From Acidobacteriota bacterium (GTDB taxonomy: Bacteria > Acidobacteriota > Terriglobia > Bryobacterales > Bryobacteraceae): a stretch of 64,000 bases of DNA. Of the stretch, positions 1 to 9,778 are shown piece after piece; position 1 is the stretch's first letter; the number at the start of each line of letters is the position of its first letter. The stretch covers positions 1 to 64,000 of the forward strand of contig JAKOTR010000060.1 of assembly GCA_029776225.1 (NCBI GenBank). Reading direction: 5' to 3'. The position numbers and the translations under genes are program-made. The notes under the pieces were generated by a model. The model searched no databases. It was given only the letters and a program-made list of their open reading frames with translations, and was not told the origin of the DNA.

Positions 1-230
1 TGCATGCACCGCCGGCCAAAGGAGTGATTGGCGGGCAGCTCGATGTCCACGGTGAGCAGGTCGCCGGGCTTGGGCAGCTCCGTCATAATCCGATCTGCAA
101 CCCCGGATACCAGGATGCCGCCACGGCTGATGTTTTCGGTGATTCCGGCAAAAAGCAGCGACTTAGTCCTCGGGGAAGCCACGTAACACGGCAGCTTGAC
201 ATCAACCCGAGGATCGGTACGCCTGTCCAT
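1..230 (-). CDS. PilZ domain protein, C-terminus cut by window edge
   Basis: Reading the minus strand from an ATG at 230 gives an open frame to the window edge (76 residues), so the C-terminus is missing. Both PilZ cyclic-di-GMP signatures are visible: RxxxR near the start (R4..R8 in MDRRTDPR) and NxSxxG about 28 residues later (ENISRGGILV). PilZ domains bind c-di-GMP and usually modulate motility, exopolysaccharide or transcription. An AGG lies six bases before the ATG. A GTG lies 13 codons upstream in frame but is less likely because the RxxxR motif normally sits close to the N-terminus. The gene is divergent from the response regulator at 676. Family call is firm; the output is unknown. 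Confidence 0.85.
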   Translation of the reverse strand, partial: MDRRTDPRVDVKLPCYVASPRTKSLLFAGITENISRGGILVSGVADRIMTELPKPGDLLTVDIELPANHSFGRRCM

Positions 231-675
231 TTTTGCCTTGTTGTTAGGAGTACACCCTATCACCGCAAGGATCAAGACCGAAAATGGATGATATATTTTT
301 GTTGACTGAGGTTAACCGACAGTTTAAGATCGAAATTGCTTACGAAAATCGCCTCCCCGGCCTGTGGCGGGAAGGTCAAAGGCTGGTTATCGGGATACCA
401 CGCTAACCAAAGAGAGTAGTATCACGGTTAACTTCCGAGAAACAGAAAACGGCAAGGACATTCGGTGAAAGGGGCATCCGAAGCAACGAGACTTCTGGTA
501 CTTACGAGCAATCCCAGTGATAGTAGTACTAGAACTTAGCTAGATCCACAATGTTAACTTCGACACAGCCAAACTTTAGTACTAGACCTGGTCCGAGCGA
601 GCGGAGCGGCCCGCAATTCATATCGAAATTCAAAAGATTTTGTTACGATATTTGCTCGCACGCTGCGGAATAAAG
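231..675. promoter_or_regulatory. Divergent intergenic region with paired TAGTACTA palindromes
   Basis: This 445-bp gap between the PilZ gene and the response regulator holds no credible gene and is visibly richer in A+T than its neighbours. The perfect 8-bp palindrome TAGTACTA occurs twice, at 524-531 and 577-584, each followed by GA, 53 bp apart (about five helical turns). A second direct repeat, GTTAACTTC, occurs near 427 and 553. Repeated palindromes in front of a LuxR-type gene are what an operator for a dimeric regulator would look like, but no binding is shown and the regulator is not identified. Confidence 0.4.
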
Positions 676-1431
676 ATGGCTCGTGTTCTGTTGTTCACCG
701 ATGAACCTGTACTGGCGAGGGGCTTCACTTCCGTACTTTCGGGCGTGCCCGGGTTCGAAAGCGTCTCCGTGTGCCACAGCGCCGCGGAGCTTGCAGGAAG
801 CATTCTCAATACGAAACCGGATGTTCTGCTGATCGACCTTACGCCGGAGGTGACGTTCGGAATTCTCACGCAATTGCGCCGCGAATTGCCGAATTGCCGG
901 ATTGTTTTGTGGGTCCGCGCAATTTCTACGGAACTCGCTTACCAGGCGATGGAACTGGGTGTGCGCGGCGTGCTGCGGAAAACCTTGCCGCCGGAGTTAC
1001 TGATCAAGTGTCTTGCCAAGGTCTCCGAAGGGGAGTTGTGGTTCGATAAGACGCTGACGGCCAGCTTTTTGTCGGCCAAGATGGTTTCGCTGACCAAGCG
1101 CGAGAGCCAATTGGTGAGCCTCCTGGCTCAAGGCCTCAAGAACAAGGAAATCGCCACGGCGTTGTCGATTTCCGAAGGGACCGTGAAAGTTTATCTTTCG
1201 CGCCTGTTCCAAAAAGTCGGAGTAAAAGACCGGTTTGAATTGGCCCTTTACGGCCTGAGAAATCTGCAACACATGAGCGGCGAGAGCTCGCCCCTGAGCC
1301 CGTCGCCGCATGAGTCCGCGGCGGCCGCCGGCCGCGATCCGGCTCAGATGCAGTGGCTCAGGTCGCTGGTGCTCGAGAAACAGCCGGTAAAGCCGGGCGA
1401 TCAGGTGCAGTTCTGGAGTCCCCGCTCGTAG
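676..1431 (+). CDS. NarL/LuxR-family response regulator
   Basis: A two-component response regulator of 251 aa with an N-terminal receiver domain (about 2-115) and a LuxR-type helix-turn-helix (about 142-200, LTKRESQLVSLLAQGLKNKE). The acidic pocket (DE in LLFTDEP), the phospho-acceptor Asp at about 54 (VLLIDL) and the conserved Lys (GVLRKTLP) are present. I chose ATG 676, just before MARVLLFTDEP, with GGAA upstream; an earlier start at 640 would add 12 unlikely residues. A tail of about 50 residues follows the HTH and resembles nothing I know. No sensor kinase is adjacent, so the partner is unknown. The downstream TonB-like gene is co-oriented with a 68-bp gap. Confidence 0.88.
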   Translation: MARVLLFTDEPVLARGFTSVLSGVPGFESVSVCHSAAELAGSILNTKPDVLLIDLTPEVTFGILTQLRRELPNCRIVLWVRAISTELAYQAMELGVRGVLRKTLPPELLIKCLAKVSEGELWFDKTLTASFLSAKMVSLTKRESQLVSLLAQGLKNKEIATALSISEGTVKVYLSRLFQKVGVKDRFELALYGLRNLQHMSGESSPLSPSPHESAAAAGRDPAQMQWLRSLVLEKQPVKPGDQVQFWSPRS

Positions 1432-1499
1432 CGGATTCCCGCCCAGACACAACCCGTTTTGCGCGGGGAATCTGAGCGGGGAAACAGAGCGTCGCCGCC

Positions 1500-3053
1500 A
1501 TGCAACCGCTTTTCACGCAATCTCCGAGCAGCCCCGCCCTGCTCTCGGCGGAGGAACCGGATTTAAGTCAACTCTTCTCTCGGCTCTGGCCGACGCAGGC
1601 CAGCCGCTGGCCTGGTTTCACCATTTCGGTGATACTGCACGTACTGGCAGTACTACTGATACCACCGATCTCTGCGCGCATCGAAGCGGAATCCGACCGT
1701 CGAATCTGGGCGCGGCAGGAGAGACTCATGCGGACGCTGCGGATTCGCGTCCCCGAGCAGCTCTACATCGCGTCCGCCCCGAGGAGGACGCCGGAGCCCA
1801 AGCGGGCCGTCCAGCGTCCGAAACCGGCGGCGCCCGCTCCGGCGGCGGCAAAACCGCAGGCCCCCGCGCCCGCCGAAACTCACCGCGCCGCTGCCCCCAG
1901 GCGGCGCTTCGATCTGCCGCCCGCACAGCACCGCACGCAGAGCAGCCAAAGCCTGATCCAGCCGTTGCAGCCGCCGGATCTGCTGCCCCAGCCGGGACTG
2001 CGGCTGCCTGAAGTGTTCTTCTGGGCTCCGCCGGTGTCGCGCATGCCTCCGAAGCCGTTCGTGCAGCCGGGCCATGCCGTTCCTCCGGCACGGCCGCGGG
2101 TGTTGGATGCCCCGCCCCGGCTCGACTTGCCAACGCTGACACCGACCGCGCCTCTCCAGGTTGCGCAGCTCATGACTCGCTCGCCGCTGGAGGCGCTTCC
2201 GGATTCCCAACCGATACGCACGAACTACCCCGACCAGCCCAGCCCACGCAGCGGTCCGTCGGGGGACCCGCTTCCCGGCGACCCGACCAATGTCTTATCG
2301 ATTTCATCGGACCCGCTGCCCTTGCGGGAGTATCTGGCCGTGCCTCCAGGGAATCAGATCGGCAAAGCGCCGGAATCCGGAAGCCAGACGGGCCCCTTGA
2401 GCGGAACCGGCAGCGGGGGCACAGGCAGCGGCACGGGCACAGGACCACGCGGAAGCAGAACCGGGACCGGAACTGGAACGGGAACCGGCACTGGCGCCGG
2501 ATCGGGACCGGGAGGATCGGGATCGGCCGAGGCCGACGGCTCGCCAGACGCAATTGCGTTTTCGCCGGCGGTAAACGCGACGCGCATCGACCACTCCGCG
2601 ACCGGCGTTTTCGACGTCGTTGTGCAGTCGAGTGGAGTGGAAGGCTTCCCCGAGAGCGCGGGTGTGCTGAGCGGCAAGCCGATTTACTCCGTCTACCTGT
2701 CGGTGGGCGCGCCTAAGGATTGGATTCTGCAATACTGCATTCCGTTTGGCGAGGGGAACTCCGCCGAGGCAAGCGGCGCTGTTATCAAACTGGGCAACCC
2801 TTCGCCGTTAACCGCTCCCTTCCCCCGCGTGACGTTCCGGCCGTTTTTCGATCACCGTCCGGGAACCTACCTGATGCTGCACGGGTTCATCACCGCGGAG
2901 GGGAAGTTTCAGGACTTGAAGCTGCTCGGCGCCGGCGACCCGCGCTCGACCGCCGTTGTGATCGCCATACTGAACCGCTGGGAGTTCCGCCCGGCAACGC
3001 AGGACGGCCGTCCCGTGCGCGTGGAAATTCTGCTGGCGATACCCGGCGAGTAG
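1500..3053 (+). CDS. TonB-like energy transducer with Gly-Thr repeat linker
   Basis: A 517-aa envelope protein with the TonB plan: a short cytoplasmic segment, one membrane helix (about 40-57, FTISVILHVLAVLLIPPI), a long Pro/Ala/Arg-rich periplasmic stretch (about 95-260), a Gly/Thr/Ser low-complexity linker (about 298-345) and a C-terminal domain (about 435-517) with TonB_C-like features (GFITAEGKFQDLKLL, then WEFRPATQDGRPV). TonB proteins pass inner-membrane proton-motive energy to outer-membrane transporters. No ExbB/ExbD or receptor is nearby. The Gly-Thr segment is encoded by degenerate GGNACN hexamers at about 2401-2525, so length changes there would stay in frame. It could instead be a TonB-C-containing protein with a non-transport role. 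Confidence 0.7.
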   Translation: MQPLFTQSPSSPALLSAEEPDLSQLFSRLWPTQASRWPGFTISVILHVLAVLLIPPISARIEAESDRRIWARQERLMRTLRIRVPEQLYIASAPRRTPEPKRAVQRPKPAAPAPAAAKPQAPAPAETHRAAAPRRRFDLPPAQHRTQSSQSLIQPLQPPDLLPQPGLRLPEVFFWAPPVSRMPPKPFVQPGHAVPPARPRVLDAPPRLDLPTLTPTAPLQVAQLMTRSPLEALPDSQPIRTNYPDQPSPRSGPSGDPLPGDPTNVLSISSDPLPLREYLAVPPGNQIGKAPESGSQTGPLSGTGSGGTGSGTGTGPRGSRTGTGTGTGTGTGAGSGPGGSGSAEADGSPDAIAFSPAVNATRIDHSATGVFDVVVQSSGVEGFPESAGVLSGKPIYSVYLSVGAPKDWILQYCIPFGEGNSAEASGAVIKLGNPSPLTAPFPRVTFRPFFDHRPGTYLMLHGFITAEGKFQDLKLLGAGDPRSTAVVIAILNRWEFRPATQDGRPVRVEILLAIPGE

Positions 3054-3059
3054 ACTCCG

Positions 3060-5390
3060 TCAGATTCGCAGCTCGTAGCCCAGCGCCTTCATGCGCTCGA
3101 TGATGGCCGAGCGCACTGCGCCGACTTCCTCCAGCGACAGCGTATGATCGGCAGCCGCGACGGTGAGGCGGAACGAGACGCTCTTCTGGCCTTCGGGAAT
3201 GGGCGGTCCCGAGTACTGGCGCAGGAATTCAATGGACTCAAGCTGCGGCCCGGCGGATTCGACGATAAGTTTTTGGAGCGTGCCGGCCAGCTCGCGCATA
3301 CCCGCAATGACGGAGAGGTCAAACGAGCTTGCCGGGAAACGCCGGATGGGCTTGTAACGCTTCTCGCGCGGCTGCAACTCCTGGACGAGGCGCAGATCGA
3401 GATCCAGAACGGCCGCCCTTCCTTCGATGAAAGACGGGTGGAATTCGAACAGGCGGCCGACAACGCGCCCCTGCCAGAGCACATCGGCCGCGCGCGTTGG
3501 ATGCTCGAACGAACGCGGCGCGGCGGGTCTTACCTCGGCGCCGCGCATCAGGCACTCGGTGAGCCGCTTCAGCTCAAACAGATTTTGTTCCCCGTCTTCG
3601 CGGCGGTAGATTGCCGCGGCCAGGTGGGGAATCTCGTCCGGCAGACCCTCGGCGCGCTTGTGAATCTCGCGCCCGATTTCGAACAGCCGGAACGAATCCA
3701 AGTGCCGCGCGTTGTCGACAATGTTGCGGAAGATGCCGGGCACAAGGCTCATCCTCATCAGGCTCTGATCGGCGGCGATAGGGTTGGCGACGCGCACATG
3801 CGCTTCCGGATCAAAGCCGAGCGCCGCGGCCTGTTCCTCGCTGAGGAAGGAGTAGTTGTAAACTTCCGTAAAGCCCTGGGCGGCCACCATGGAACGAACG
3901 CTGCGGTGGAAGAGGCGCTCTTCGTCGTCCGGCGGCGGCACGACGGCCATCACCGGCGCCTGCGGCTCGATCGTGTCGTAGCCGATCATGCGCCCAACCT
4001 CTTCGACGAGATCGTCCTTGATTGAGATGTCCTTCGTGGCGCGCCAGCTCGGCACGCTTACGGAGAACACCCCGGGCTCGGGCTCCTCCACACCGAACGC
4101 GAGCCGTTCGAGAATCTCCCGCACGGTTGCGGGTTCGACCCCGCGCCCGAGTTTCCTTGCCAGCCAGTCCAGCGGCAGCTTGATCGGCGGGGGCGCGGGC
4201 ATTTCTTTTTTCTGATCGGCGAACCCGCCCACGATGCGTATGCCCGGCGAGACCATGCGGAAAAGCTCGACGGCGCGCGCGAGGCCGCGAATGGTGTTGG
4301 CCGGGTCCTGAGCCTTTTCGTAGCGCATGGAAGCGTCGGTGCGCAGCTTGAGCTTGGACGAGGTCTTGCGGATATTCGAAGCGGAGAAGCACGCGCTCTC
4401 GAGAACGATGCGGGTGGTGCGCTCGTTAATGGCGCTGTCGAGTCCGCCGATCACGCCTGCCAGCGCTACGGGGCCGCGGGCGTCGGCGATGACAAGGTTC
4501 GAAGAGTCGAGCGTGTATGTTTCCTCGTTCAGCGCGACAAACACCGCGCCTTCGGGAGCCCGCCGGATGAAGATCGTATCGCCGTGGAGCAGGTCGGCGT
4601 CGAAGGCGTGCATCGGCTGCGCCAGCTCGGCCATGATGTAGTTCGTCACGTCGACGATGTTGTTGATCGGGTTCAGGCCGATGGCTTCCAGCCGGTACTG
4701 GAGCCAGGGCGGCGAGGGCCGCACGGTCACGTTCTCAAAGACCAGCGCGCTGTAGCGCGGGCAGAGGTCGAGGTCCTCGATGGCTACCTTCACGGGCGCG
4801 GGCCCGGCGGGAACGAGTTCCGGCTTCACCGGGTCGATTAAGCGCAACCCGAGAATGGCCGCCACCTCGCGAGCCATTCCATAGTGGCCCCAAAGGTCCG
4901 GCCGGTGCGTGAGCGACTTGTTGTCGATTTCGATAATGCTGTCGGGCCGACAGCCGGGGATTGGGGCGCCGGGTTCGGCGTCGAGTTCCATGATGCCGGC
5001 GGAATCGCGGTTGATGCCGAGTTCGGCGCCGCTGGCGAGCATGCCGTCGCTTTCCACGCCGTCAATCGTCGCCTTGCCGATCTCGCGGCCGCCCAGCTTC
5101 GTTCCGGCCGGCACGTAGGCGGTCACGATGCCCGGGCGGCAGTTCGGGGCGCCGCAGACAACGGTCCGGGTTCCGTAAGCGCCCGCTTCGATTACCGCCT
5201 TGACGTTATGACTCCCGGCGATCGGTTCGACGCTCACGACCTTGGCGGCCACGACGCGCTCCAGGTGCGCTCCTACGGTGGACACACCCTCGCACTCCGC
5301 GGTCTTCATCGTGATCAGCCGGCCGAGTTCCGCCGGATCGATCTGGAGACCTTCGACAAGCTCGGAAAGCCAGTTATACGAGAAATTCAA
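3060..5390 (-). CDS. pheT: Phenylalanyl-tRNA synthetase beta subunit
   Basis: The 776-aa beta chain of PheRS, which with PheS charges tRNA-Phe in the cytoplasm. Domain order is standard: N-terminal segment (FSYNWLSELV), EMAP-II-like tRNA-binding domain (about 40-150), B3/B4 region with editing site, B5, catalytic-like core and C-terminal ferredoxin-fold anticodon-binding domain (about 683-776, starting RRFPASSFDLSV). Length is normal for bacterial PheT. The start is TTG at 5390, chosen because the conserved N-terminal MxFSYNWL begins there. It lies 20 bp after the pheS stop, with a weak Shine-Dalgarno, so translation may be coupled to pheS. It converges on the TonB-like gene with a 6-bp gap. 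Confidence 0.97.
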   Translation of the reverse strand: MNFSYNWLSELVEGLQIDPAELGRLITMKTAECEGVSTVGAHLERVVAAKVVSVEPIAGSHNVKAVIEAGAYGTRTVVCGAPNCRPGIVTAYVPAGTKLGGREIGKATIDGVESDGMLASGAELGINRDSAGIMELDAEPGAPIPGCRPDSIIEIDNKSLTHRPDLWGHYGMAREVAAILGLRLIDPVKPELVPAGPAPVKVAIEDLDLCPRYSALVFENVTVRPSPPWLQYRLEAIGLNPINNIVDVTNYIMAELAQPMHAFDADLLHGDTIFIRRAPEGAVFVALNEETYTLDSSNLVIADARGPVALAGVIGGLDSAINERTTRIVLESACFSASNIRKTSSKLKLRTDASMRYEKAQDPANTIRGLARAVELFRMVSPGIRIVGGFADQKKEMPAPPPIKLPLDWLARKLGRGVEPATVREILERLAFGVEEPEPGVFSVSVPSWRATKDISIKDDLVEEVGRMIGYDTIEPQAPVMAVVPPPDDEERLFHRSVRSMVAAQGFTEVYNYSFLSEEQAAALGFDPEAHVRVANPIAADQSLMRMSLVPGIFRNIVDNARHLDSFRLFEIGREIHKRAEGLPDEIPHLAAAIYRREDGEQNLFELKRLTECLMRGAEVRPAAPRSFEHPTRAADVLWQGRVVGRLFEFHPSFIEGRAAVLDLDLRLVQELQPREKRYKPIRRFPASSFDLSVIAGMRELAGTLQKLIVESAGPQLESIEFLRQYSGPPIPEGQKSVSFRLTVAAADHTLSLEEVGAVRSAIIERMKALGYELRI

Positions 5391-5410
5391 GGGAGAACCT
5401 CAGCGTTGCT

Positions 5411-6451
5411 TCAAAACTGCTGCAAAAACCTCAGATCGCCGCTTTGGAGCAGGCGTATGTCGTCGATGCCGTAGCGCATCATCGCCAGACGCGTCAGCCC
5501 CAGGCCGAAAGCAAAACCGTTCCACTCATCCGGATCGATGCCGCTTATCCGCAACACGTTCGGGTGCACCAATCCGCAGGGCAGCAGTTCGACCCAGCCG
5601 CCCTGCTTGCAAACCGGGCAGCCCGCGCCGCCGCAGATCAGGCACTGGATGTCCAGCTCGAAGCCGGGTTCGACGAACGGGAAATAGCCCGGCCGGAGCC
5701 GCACCGTGACATCCCGCTTGAAGATGTGGCTGAGCAGCCTCTTCATGAAGTAGATCAGGTGGGCCACCGAGACGTCGCGGTCGATCATCATGCCTTCGAG
5801 CTGATAGAAGGTGTGCTCGTGCGACGCGTCCACTTCTTCGTTGCGGAACACGCGGCCCGGCGCGATCATGCGCAGCGGCGGCCCGAAGCGCTCCATGCCG
5901 CGCACCTGCACGGGTGAAGTGTGGGTTCGCAACAGATTGCCGCCGACAATCCAGAAAGTGTCCTGCATGTCGCGCGCGGGATGATCGGGCGGGATGTTCA
6001 GCGCATCGAAGTTGTGGTATTCGGTCTCCACTTCCGGGCCGTCGAGCACGGCGAATCCCATCGAGGTGAACAGATCCTCGATCTCGCGCTGGATCTGGGT
6101 TATGGGATGCAGGCTGCCCGGGCGCGGACCCGGCGCGGGGAGCGTCAGATCGACCCATTCGGCGTCCAGCCGGGCGGCCAGCGCCTGTTGCTCGAAGCGC
6201 GCCTTGCTCGTTTCGATCGCCGCTTCCAGGCTTGCCTTCACGGCGTTCAGCAGCTTCCCAACGCGCGCGCGCTCCGCCGGAGCGAGCCGGCCGAGTTGCT
6301 TGCTGATTTGCGCCAGGGTGCCTTTGCGGCCAAGCACCTCGACGCGCACGGACTCGAGATCCTCGGGTCCGGCCGCCGCTTCGAGCCGCGCCCGCGCGCT
6401 CGCCTCAAGCTCGTTCAGCGTGGATTCCAAAGATACAGTGGATTCGGGCAT
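5411..6451 (-). CDS. pheS: Phenylalanyl-tRNA synthetase alpha subunit
   Basis: The 346-aa catalytic alpha subunit of PheRS. An N-terminal coiled-coil tRNA-binding region (about 1-85) precedes the class II aaRS core. Motif 2 is seen around GRVFRNEEVDASHEHTFYQL and motif 3 around the C-terminal AFGLGLTRLAMMRYGIDD, plus the PheS-typical HPARDMQDTFW. The cysteine pairs in IQCLICGGAGCPVCKQGG are a common insertion in this family. It is the second gene of a minus-strand set (hypothetical, pheS, pheT) with 3-bp and 20-bp gaps, so co-expression is likely. No leader peptide or T-box-like element was recognised upstream. Confidence 0.97.
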   Translation of the reverse strand: MPESTVSLESTLNELEASARARLEAAAGPEDLESVRVEVLGRKGTLAQISKQLGRLAPAERARVGKLLNAVKASLEAAIETSKARFEQQALAARLDAEWVDLTLPAPGPRPGSLHPITQIQREIEDLFTSMGFAVLDGPEVETEYHNFDALNIPPDHPARDMQDTFWIVGGNLLRTHTSPVQVRGMERFGPPLRMIAPGRVFRNEEVDASHEHTFYQLEGMMIDRDVSVAHLIYFMKRLLSHIFKRDVTVRLRPGYFPFVEPGFELDIQCLICGGAGCPVCKQGGWVELLPCGLVHPNVLRISGIDPDEWNGFAFGLGLTRLAMMRYGIDDIRLLQSGDLRFLQQF

Positions 6452-6454
6452 GGC

Positions 6455-6919
6455 TCAGGCAACCGGCGTAAACACCTCAGAGGTTTTGGAAAGTTCCCAG
6501 GCGAGATGGTTGATATAAAGCCGCAGCACGGGTTCGGAGTACTTGCCGCGGAACTCCTGATAGACGCGCTCCTGCCAGCCTTCGGTCAGGTACTTATCCG
6601 CATCCAGATTCTTATCGAAAAAGCCGTCCTGGTTGGGGATACCAAGGAAGTCCAAAACCTCCCGGATCATGTCGAGGTGCGCGATCAGCACCGCCTGGGC
6701 CAAATCCTTGGCGAATTCCTCATCGCCCTGCTGCAAGCGCGCCCAGAATCGCGGAATCCCTTTGCGGAGGCTCTCGGTATTCAGCTTTGCGAGGTGGGCG
6801 CGCGTTTTCAACGTCTCGTAAAGCTGGTACGTCTTGAGTTTTCCAATCGAAATCTGACGGACAAGCTCAGCGAATACATCTTCGCCAAGCGAAAGAAAAA
6901 CCTGGGAAAGCTCCATCAC
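6455..6919 (-). CDS. Conserved hypothetical protein upstream of pheS
   Basis: A 154-aa, predominantly helical, soluble protein (MMELSQVFLSLGEDVF...) with no signal peptide, membrane helix, cysteine cluster or catalytic motif that I can name. I do not recognise the family. It ends 3 bp before the pheS start on the same strand, which strongly suggests co-transcription with pheST, but position alone gives no function. Codon use and base composition look like the neighbours. Either of two adjacent ATG codons at the 5' end could be the start. Confidence 0.7.
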   Translation of the reverse strand: MMELSQVFLSLGEDVFAELVRQISIGKLKTYQLYETLKTRAHLAKLNTESLRKGIPRFWARLQQGDEEFAKDLAQAVLIAHLDMIREVLDFLGIPNQDGFFDKNLDADKYLTEGWQERVYQEFRGKYSEPVLRLYINHLAWELSKTSEVFTPVA

Positions 6920-6988
6920 CGCCAGCGTAACATATCGAGTCCGGTGTGTTCCGGGGCGCCGCCGGTCTTCACGCGGCGGCGCCTGGAG

Positions 6989-7486
6989 TCAGAAGCGGTA
7001 TCCCACGCCCACGCAAGGCAGCACCGTCAACGTGGGTCCGCCGTGTGCGTAAACCTGGATATGCGGCCGGATGTACAACGACTCCCACACGCTGATCGTA
7101 GCCCCGCCGCCGAAAACGCCGGCGAAACCGGTGTCGTTCGCCCTCGGGGGGCGACCTCTGAACGTGCGGCGGACAACACCACCGCCGATCTGAACAAACG
7201 GCCGGGTCCTCCCCCGGGCGCTTTGCAGTACATAGCTCGCGGTGGCGAAATGGCGGTCTTCCATGGTGCCATGGACGTTGTTGAAGAGGTAATCGAGCTG
7301 TATCCGGTGGTTACCCGCGTACGGATAGCCGAAGCTCAGCCCGACCGCCGAGATTCCGTGCGTATCCTGATTCTCCCCGACGGAAAAACCACCGCCGCCA
7401 ACAATGGAAAGATCGGCCTGTTGAGCAACGGCCGGAAGCGCCAAAACAAGGAAAGCCAGCAACGGAATTACGGAATTCTTGAGCAT
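6989..7486 (-). CDS. Outer-membrane beta-barrel protein
   Basis: A 165-aa secreted protein when started at ATG 7486, which puts a classical signal peptide at the N-terminus (MLKNSVIPLLAFLVLALPAVAQQ, cleavage after about residue 20). The mature part alternates hydrophobic and polar residues in short strands separated by turns (LSIVGGGGFSVG, AVGLSFGYPY, HRIQLDYLF, HIQVYAHGG) and ends in a terminal aromatic (GVGYRF), as in small OmpA/OmpW-like barrels. A GGGG lies just upstream of the ATG. An upstream GTG at 7531 is open but would bury the signal peptide. The ligand or role is unknown. Confidence 0.75.
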   Translation of the reverse strand: MLKNSVIPLLAFLVLALPAVAQQADLSIVGGGGFSVGENQDTHGISAVGLSFGYPYAGNHRIQLDYLFNNVHGTMEDRHFATASYVLQSARGRTRPFVQIGGGVVRRTFRGRPPRANDTGFAGVFGGGATISVWESLYIRPHIQVYAHGGPTLTVLPCVGVGYRF

Positions 7487-7600
7487 TTTCCCCAAGTTCC
7501 GGCCTCCATGAAACGCTGCGCCGTGCGGCACAACTACTCATGAAGCCGCCGGAACTTTTTCTATGGTACCCGTAAAGCGGGTGCAGTTCGCTACAATTGA

Positions 7601-8917
<1,317 letters not shown>

Positions 8918-8972
8918 GATCAAAGCGACCCGGAGGTGCGCTCCGAGCGCCGCTGCCAGTGCGTCCGAGTCC

Positions 8973-9698
8973 TCAGAGCGCCTTCAAAAAAGCTTTTGCT
9001 TCCTGGATGCCGGGGAAAGCGCGTTCCGCCTGCCGGAACTCGGCGGTGTGGACGCTGCGGCGGGCGCCGCGAGTCTGCGCCGGGTAGCGGAGGTGCAGCA
9101 TTTCGTGGAAGAGGACGTAGTCCAGGACAACCTGGGGCACTTTCGGGTCGTCGAGCAGCTTGCTAATGATGATGGCGTTGTGGGAGGGGTCGTAGTGTCC
9201 CAGCATGGTGCGGGAGGCGCGGCGGCTCCAGCCCAGCAGCGGGCGGGCCATCAGTCCGTTGAAGTGCCGGAGATTCAGCTCCTCGAAGCGCTCCTCCAGG
9301 TTGAAGTGCTTCCCCTGCGGGCCGGAGATGAATTTCCGCCCGCGGATCTGCCGGATGAGATGAATGCTCCGCCTGACGTCGTGGCGGTTGAGATAGAGCC
9401 GGTAGCGGTGGGCGTAGGAGGCCGGCACCGGGCGGCGGAGCAGTTTTCCGAGCAGGATGTAGGCGAGAGCTTCCATGACCGGAGCCGGGGCGCCCTCCAG
9501 CAGGTCGCTCATCCGGATTTCGATCCGCCCGGAATCATAGCGGGCGAAGCTGTCCGGGTTGGCGAACTTGCAGAAGGTAACGGTGATTTCGGGAGGTTTC
9601 GTCCTCGGCTTCAAGTTGCGGAAAACACGGGTGTAAATCTCGCGGGGAGTTTCAAAGAAGAGAGCGCTCTCGACTTGCATCTCCGTAGTAATTAACAT
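8973..9698 (-). CDS. SprT-like / YgjP-like zinc metallopeptidase-fold protein
   Basis: About 241 aa when started at ATG 9698. The C-terminal third carries a zincin motif, HEMLHLRYP (HExxH), preceded by a conserved block (HYDPSHNAIIISKLLDDP, then VLDYVLFHEMLH) typical of SprT-like and YgjP/DUF45-like predicted proteases. The N-terminal part is helical with many basic residues. Substrates are not known for this group; eukaryotic relatives act on DNA-protein crosslinks, which should not be transferred here. A start 17 codons upstream is possible; an ATG six codons in has a GGAG too close to serve it. Divergent from fabH. Confidence 0.7.
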   Translation of the reverse strand: MLITTEMQVESALFFETPREIYTRVFRNLKPRTKPPEITVTFCKFANPDSFARYDSGRIEIRMSDLLEGAPAPVMEALAYILLGKLLRRPVPASYAHRYRLYLNRHDVRRSIHLIRQIRGRKFISGPQGKHFNLEERFEELNLRHFNGLMARPLLGWSRRASRTMLGHYDPSHNAIIISKLLDDPKVPQVVLDYVLFHEMLHLRYPAQTRGARRSVHTAEFRQAERAFPGIQEAKAFLKAL

Positions 9699-9778
9699 AG
9701 CAAGTTTAGGTTGATTATCGCCTTCTGTTCGTTTTCGCCGCGATACCATGTGTTGTTTGACCCGAGATTGGAGGATTC

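Noticed and set aside
231-675. A tRNA, riboswitch or small gene in the 445-bp gap before the response regulator.
   Set aside because: No T-loop motif, no cloverleaf and no credible coding frame were found; only short repeats remain.
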